This document shows, in pieces, positions 6,733 through 8,431 of a stretch of 8,431 bases of DNA. Position numbers and translations under genes: made by a program. Under the pieces are notes generated by a model. The model saw only the letters and a program-made list of their open reading frames with translations, ran no database searches and had not been told where the DNA came from. The number at the start of each line of letters is the position of its first letter. Positions within the stretch are counted from its first letter, which is position 1. This DNA is from Hyphomonadaceae bacterium (lineage in GTDB: Bacteria; Pseudomonadota; Alphaproteobacteria; Caulobacterales; Aquidulcibacteraceae), in the NCBI GenBank assembly GCA_016791325.1, contig JAEUMU010000241.1, positions 1 to 8,431 of the forward strand, written 5' to 3'.

Positions 6733-8103
6733 TCAGCGTTTCTTGCTGGCCAGATATTCGATCAAATCGATCTTCGAGATCACGCCCACGACCTTAGAGC
6801 TATCGACGACGATGGCGACGTGATCGGTGGCGAAGATGTGGAACAGTTCTTCGATGCGCGCCTTGGGGTAGATCAGACCGGCGATGGGGCTGGCCGCCTT
6901 CATGGCGATTTGATCGAGGCTGAAGCCGGGTTCGCGCATTTTTGCGAGAACATCGCTTTCGTGCACGATGGCGTTCAGCTTGCCGCGCTCGATCAGCGGA
7001 ATTTGGCTGACGCCATGCTCGCGCATCAAGGCGATGACTTGGCGCAGCGGCGCTTCCGCATCGGCCGTCAGCGGCTTGGCGACTTTGCCTTTCAGCAGTT
7101 CTTCCACGAAGCCGAGCTCTTCTTCGGTTTCGGTGAAGCCGTGCTGCTTCATCCAGGCGTCGTTGAGAAATTTGGAGACGTAGCGGTTGCCGTGATCGGG
7201 CAGCACGGTGAGGACGACTTTGCCCGGCCCGAGCTCCTTGGCGATCTCGATGGCCACATGCACGTTGGAGCCGGACGAGCCGCCGCAGAAGAGGCCCTCC
7301 TCCCGCACCAGTTTGCGCGCCATCACGAAACTATCGCGATCGTTGACCTGGCGCATGTCGTCCACGACGGAGAAATCCATCGCCCGGCATTCGATGTCTT
7401 CGCCGATGCCTTCCACCATGTAGACGTGGGCGGTGGGCAGGGTTTTGGTGTGGAAGAGATGGTAATGCACCGAGCCCAGCGGATCGGCGCCGATGATTTT
7501 GATGTGCGGCGCGTGCTCTTTCAGGTAGCGGCCCACGCCGGAAACAGTGCCGCCCGTGCCAGTGCCGCCGACGAACGCGTCGAACTTGCCGCCATCGGTA
7601 TCCTCAAAGATTTCGCGGCCGGTGGAATGGTAGTGCGCTTCGATATTCCACTGCGAATGGTATTGATCGACGTAGAAGGCGCCTGGCGTTTCTTCGGCGA
7701 TTTTCTTGGCGACGTTGACGTAATGCTCCGGTGAATCGCCGGGCACGTCGGTAGGCGTGATGATGACTTCGGCGCCGTAGGCCTTGAGGCTGTCCTGCTT
7801 CTCCTTGGACATCTTGTCCGGCATGGTGAAAATGCAGCGATAGCCTTTGATGGCCGCGGCCATGGCGAGGCCCTGGCCGGTATTGCCGGAGGTGTTCTCT
7901 ACGATCAGGCCGCCGGGCTTGAGCACGCCCGATTTCTCCGCCTGCTCGATGATGTAATTGGCCATGCGGTCTTTGATCGAACCGGCCGGGTTCAGATACT
8001 CGCACTTGACCCAAACCTCCGCCGCGCCAGCGGGCACGACCTTGTTGAGCTTGACCAGCGGCGTGTTGCCGATGGCGGCGAGGATGTTGGGCTTAAGCTT
8101 CAT
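6733..8103 (-). CDS. Cystathionine beta-synthase (PLP domain plus CBS-pair domain)
   Basis: Cystathionine beta-synthase joins homocysteine and serine into cystathionine, the first step of reverse transsulfuration. The 456 residues contain a fold-type II PLP domain (about 5-325). This has IGNTPLVKLN, the PLP lysine Lys44 in NPAGSIKDR, ENTSGNTGQGLA (69-80), the phosphate loop GGTGTGGTVSGVG (179-191), and GGSSGSN (274-280) for the PLP ring. The KFLNDAWMKQHGF segment (311-323) is typical of true cystathionine beta-synthases rather than cysteine synthases. The C-terminal ~115 residues hold two CBS motifs (around 345-400 and 405-452), the nucleotide- or SAM-sensing module; ligand unknown. There is no N-terminal heme domain. 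ATG 8103 has AAGGA seven bases upstream. It lies 39 bp after ispA and 10 bp before the gamma-lyase gene. A cysteine synthase-like side activity is possible. Confidence 0.93.
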   Translation of the reverse strand: MKLKPNILAAIGNTPLVKLNKVVPAGAAEVWVKCEYLNPAGSIKDRMANYIIEQAEKSGVLKPGGLIVENTSGNTGQGLAMAAAIKGYRCIFTMPDKMSKEKQDSLKAYGAEVIITPTDVPGDSPEHYVNVAKKIAEETPGAFYVDQYHSQWNIEAHYHSTGREIFEDTDGGKFDAFVGGTGTGGTVSGVGRYLKEHAPHIKIIGADPLGSVHYHLFHTKTLPTAHVYMVEGIGEDIECRAMDFSVVDDMRQVNDRDSFVMARKLVREEGLFCGGSSGSNVHVAIEIAKELGPGKVVLTVLPDHGNRYVSKFLNDAWMKQHGFTETEEELGFVEELLKGKVAKPLTADAEAPLRQVIALMREHGVSQIPLIERGKLNAIVHESDVLAKMREPGFSLDQIAMKAASPIAGLIYPKARIEELFHIFATDHVAIVVDSSKVVGVISKIDLIEYLASKKR

Positions 8104-8115
8104 CGTGGCGTCCTT

Positions 8116-8127
8116 GACCGTTCGGTC
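8116..8127. promoter_or_regulatory. Small palindrome in the ispA-cystathionine beta-synthase gap
   Basis: GACCG-TT-CGGTC is an inverted repeat with 5-bp arms in the 39-bp gap, directly next to the ribosome binding site of the cystathionine beta-synthase gene. Its form resembles operators of small dimeric repressors such as the TetR family. Arms this short arise easily by chance in GC-rich DNA, and the flanking bases do not extend the symmetry. Confidence 0.25.
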
Positions 8128-8142
8128 GGGTAATTTCCGGCC

Positions 8143-8431
8143 CTAATAGCGCCGTTCAATGATGAAATCGACTGCGTCAAGAAGCACGCGGCCGCGCGGG
8201 CCGAAAATGGCCAGGTGCTGCTTGGCCTGCGCGGCCAGCATACGCACGCGCTCCCGCGTGGCTTCAACGCCCAGAACGGTGACGAAGTTGACCTTGCCGC
8301 GTTCGCCATCCTTGCGCACGGCTTTGCCCGTATCGCGCACTACCCCCTCCGCATCGAGCAGATCGTCGACCATCTGGAACGCCAGGCCCACATCGTGGGC
8401 GTAGCGCATCAGGGCGGTGCGCTCGGCCTCG
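8143..8431 (-). CDS. ispA: Polyprenyl (farnesyl/geranyl) diphosphate synthase IspA, C-terminal part
   Basis: Only the last 96 codons are in the window; the frame is open at the right edge. The second aspartate-rich motif of trans-prenyl diphosphate synthases is clear as FQMVDDLLD, which binds Mg2+ and the allylic or isopentenyl diphosphate. It is followed by the GKAVRKDGERGKVNFVTVLG block that corresponds to the KD-GK-NF/TY region of the farnesyl group, and the protein ends in IIERRY, like the usual IVxRR ending. These enzymes chain isopentenyl units into farnesyl or geranylgeranyl diphosphate. Product length cannot be decided because the first aspartate motif is outside the window. ispA and dxs are often neighbours in Proteobacteria, which supports the ispA name. 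It is the first of a likely ispA-cystathionine beta-synthase-gamma-lyase transcript. Confidence 0.88.
   Translation of the reverse strand, partial: EAERTALMRYAHDVGLAFQMVDDLLDAEGVVRDTGKAVRKDGERGKVNFVTVLGVEATRERVRMLAAQAKQHLAIFGPRGRVLLDAVDFIIERRY

Overview
This window looks like chromosome from a GC-rich, flagellated alphaproteobacterium. Caulobacterales or the Hyphomonadaceae and relatives are the most likely group. That placement is inferred from three things: a perfect CtrA-type box (TTAA-N7-TTAAC) between divergent flagellar operons, a perfect EcfG general-stress promoter (GGAAC-N16-CGTT), and the protein sequences. I see no transposase, phage gene, CRISPR array, tRNA or rRNA.

Left part (1-2075), flagellar export and rod genes. 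fliO and fliP (cut by the left edge) run leftward and overlap by 4 bp. flgB, flgC and fliE run rightward as a tight operon. The 142-bp gap between the two operons holds a perfect CtrA box facing flgB and a one-mismatch box facing fliO. FliO and FliP help build the export gate. FliE, FlgB and FlgC form the junction with the MS ring and the proximal rod.

Stress gene (2076-2690). A DUF1328-type membrane protein with an unusual C-terminal extension has its own EcfG-type promoter and ends at a clear intrinsic terminator.

Non-coding stretch (2690-3427). Most of it holds no gene I can support. The exception is a 27-residue lysine-rich protein on the minus strand (3195-3278), with a good ribosome binding site. 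The 500 bp before it could be a dispersed repeat or simply non-coding DNA.

Right part (3428-8431), minus strand, read right to left: ispA (cut by the right edge), a cystathionine beta-synthase, a cystathionine gamma-lyase, then dxs. ispA and dxs are isoprenoid genes that often sit side by side. Here a two-gene reverse transsulfuration module (homocysteine to cystathionine to cysteine) lies between them. The first three genes are closely spaced and probably co-transcribed. dxs follows a 223-bp gap that holds a strong hairpin.

Nearly all genes belong to known families. The points most worth a second look are regulatory and contextual: the divergent CtrA boxes, the EcfG promoter on the extended DUF1328 gene, the transsulfuration insertion, and the tiny basic protein.
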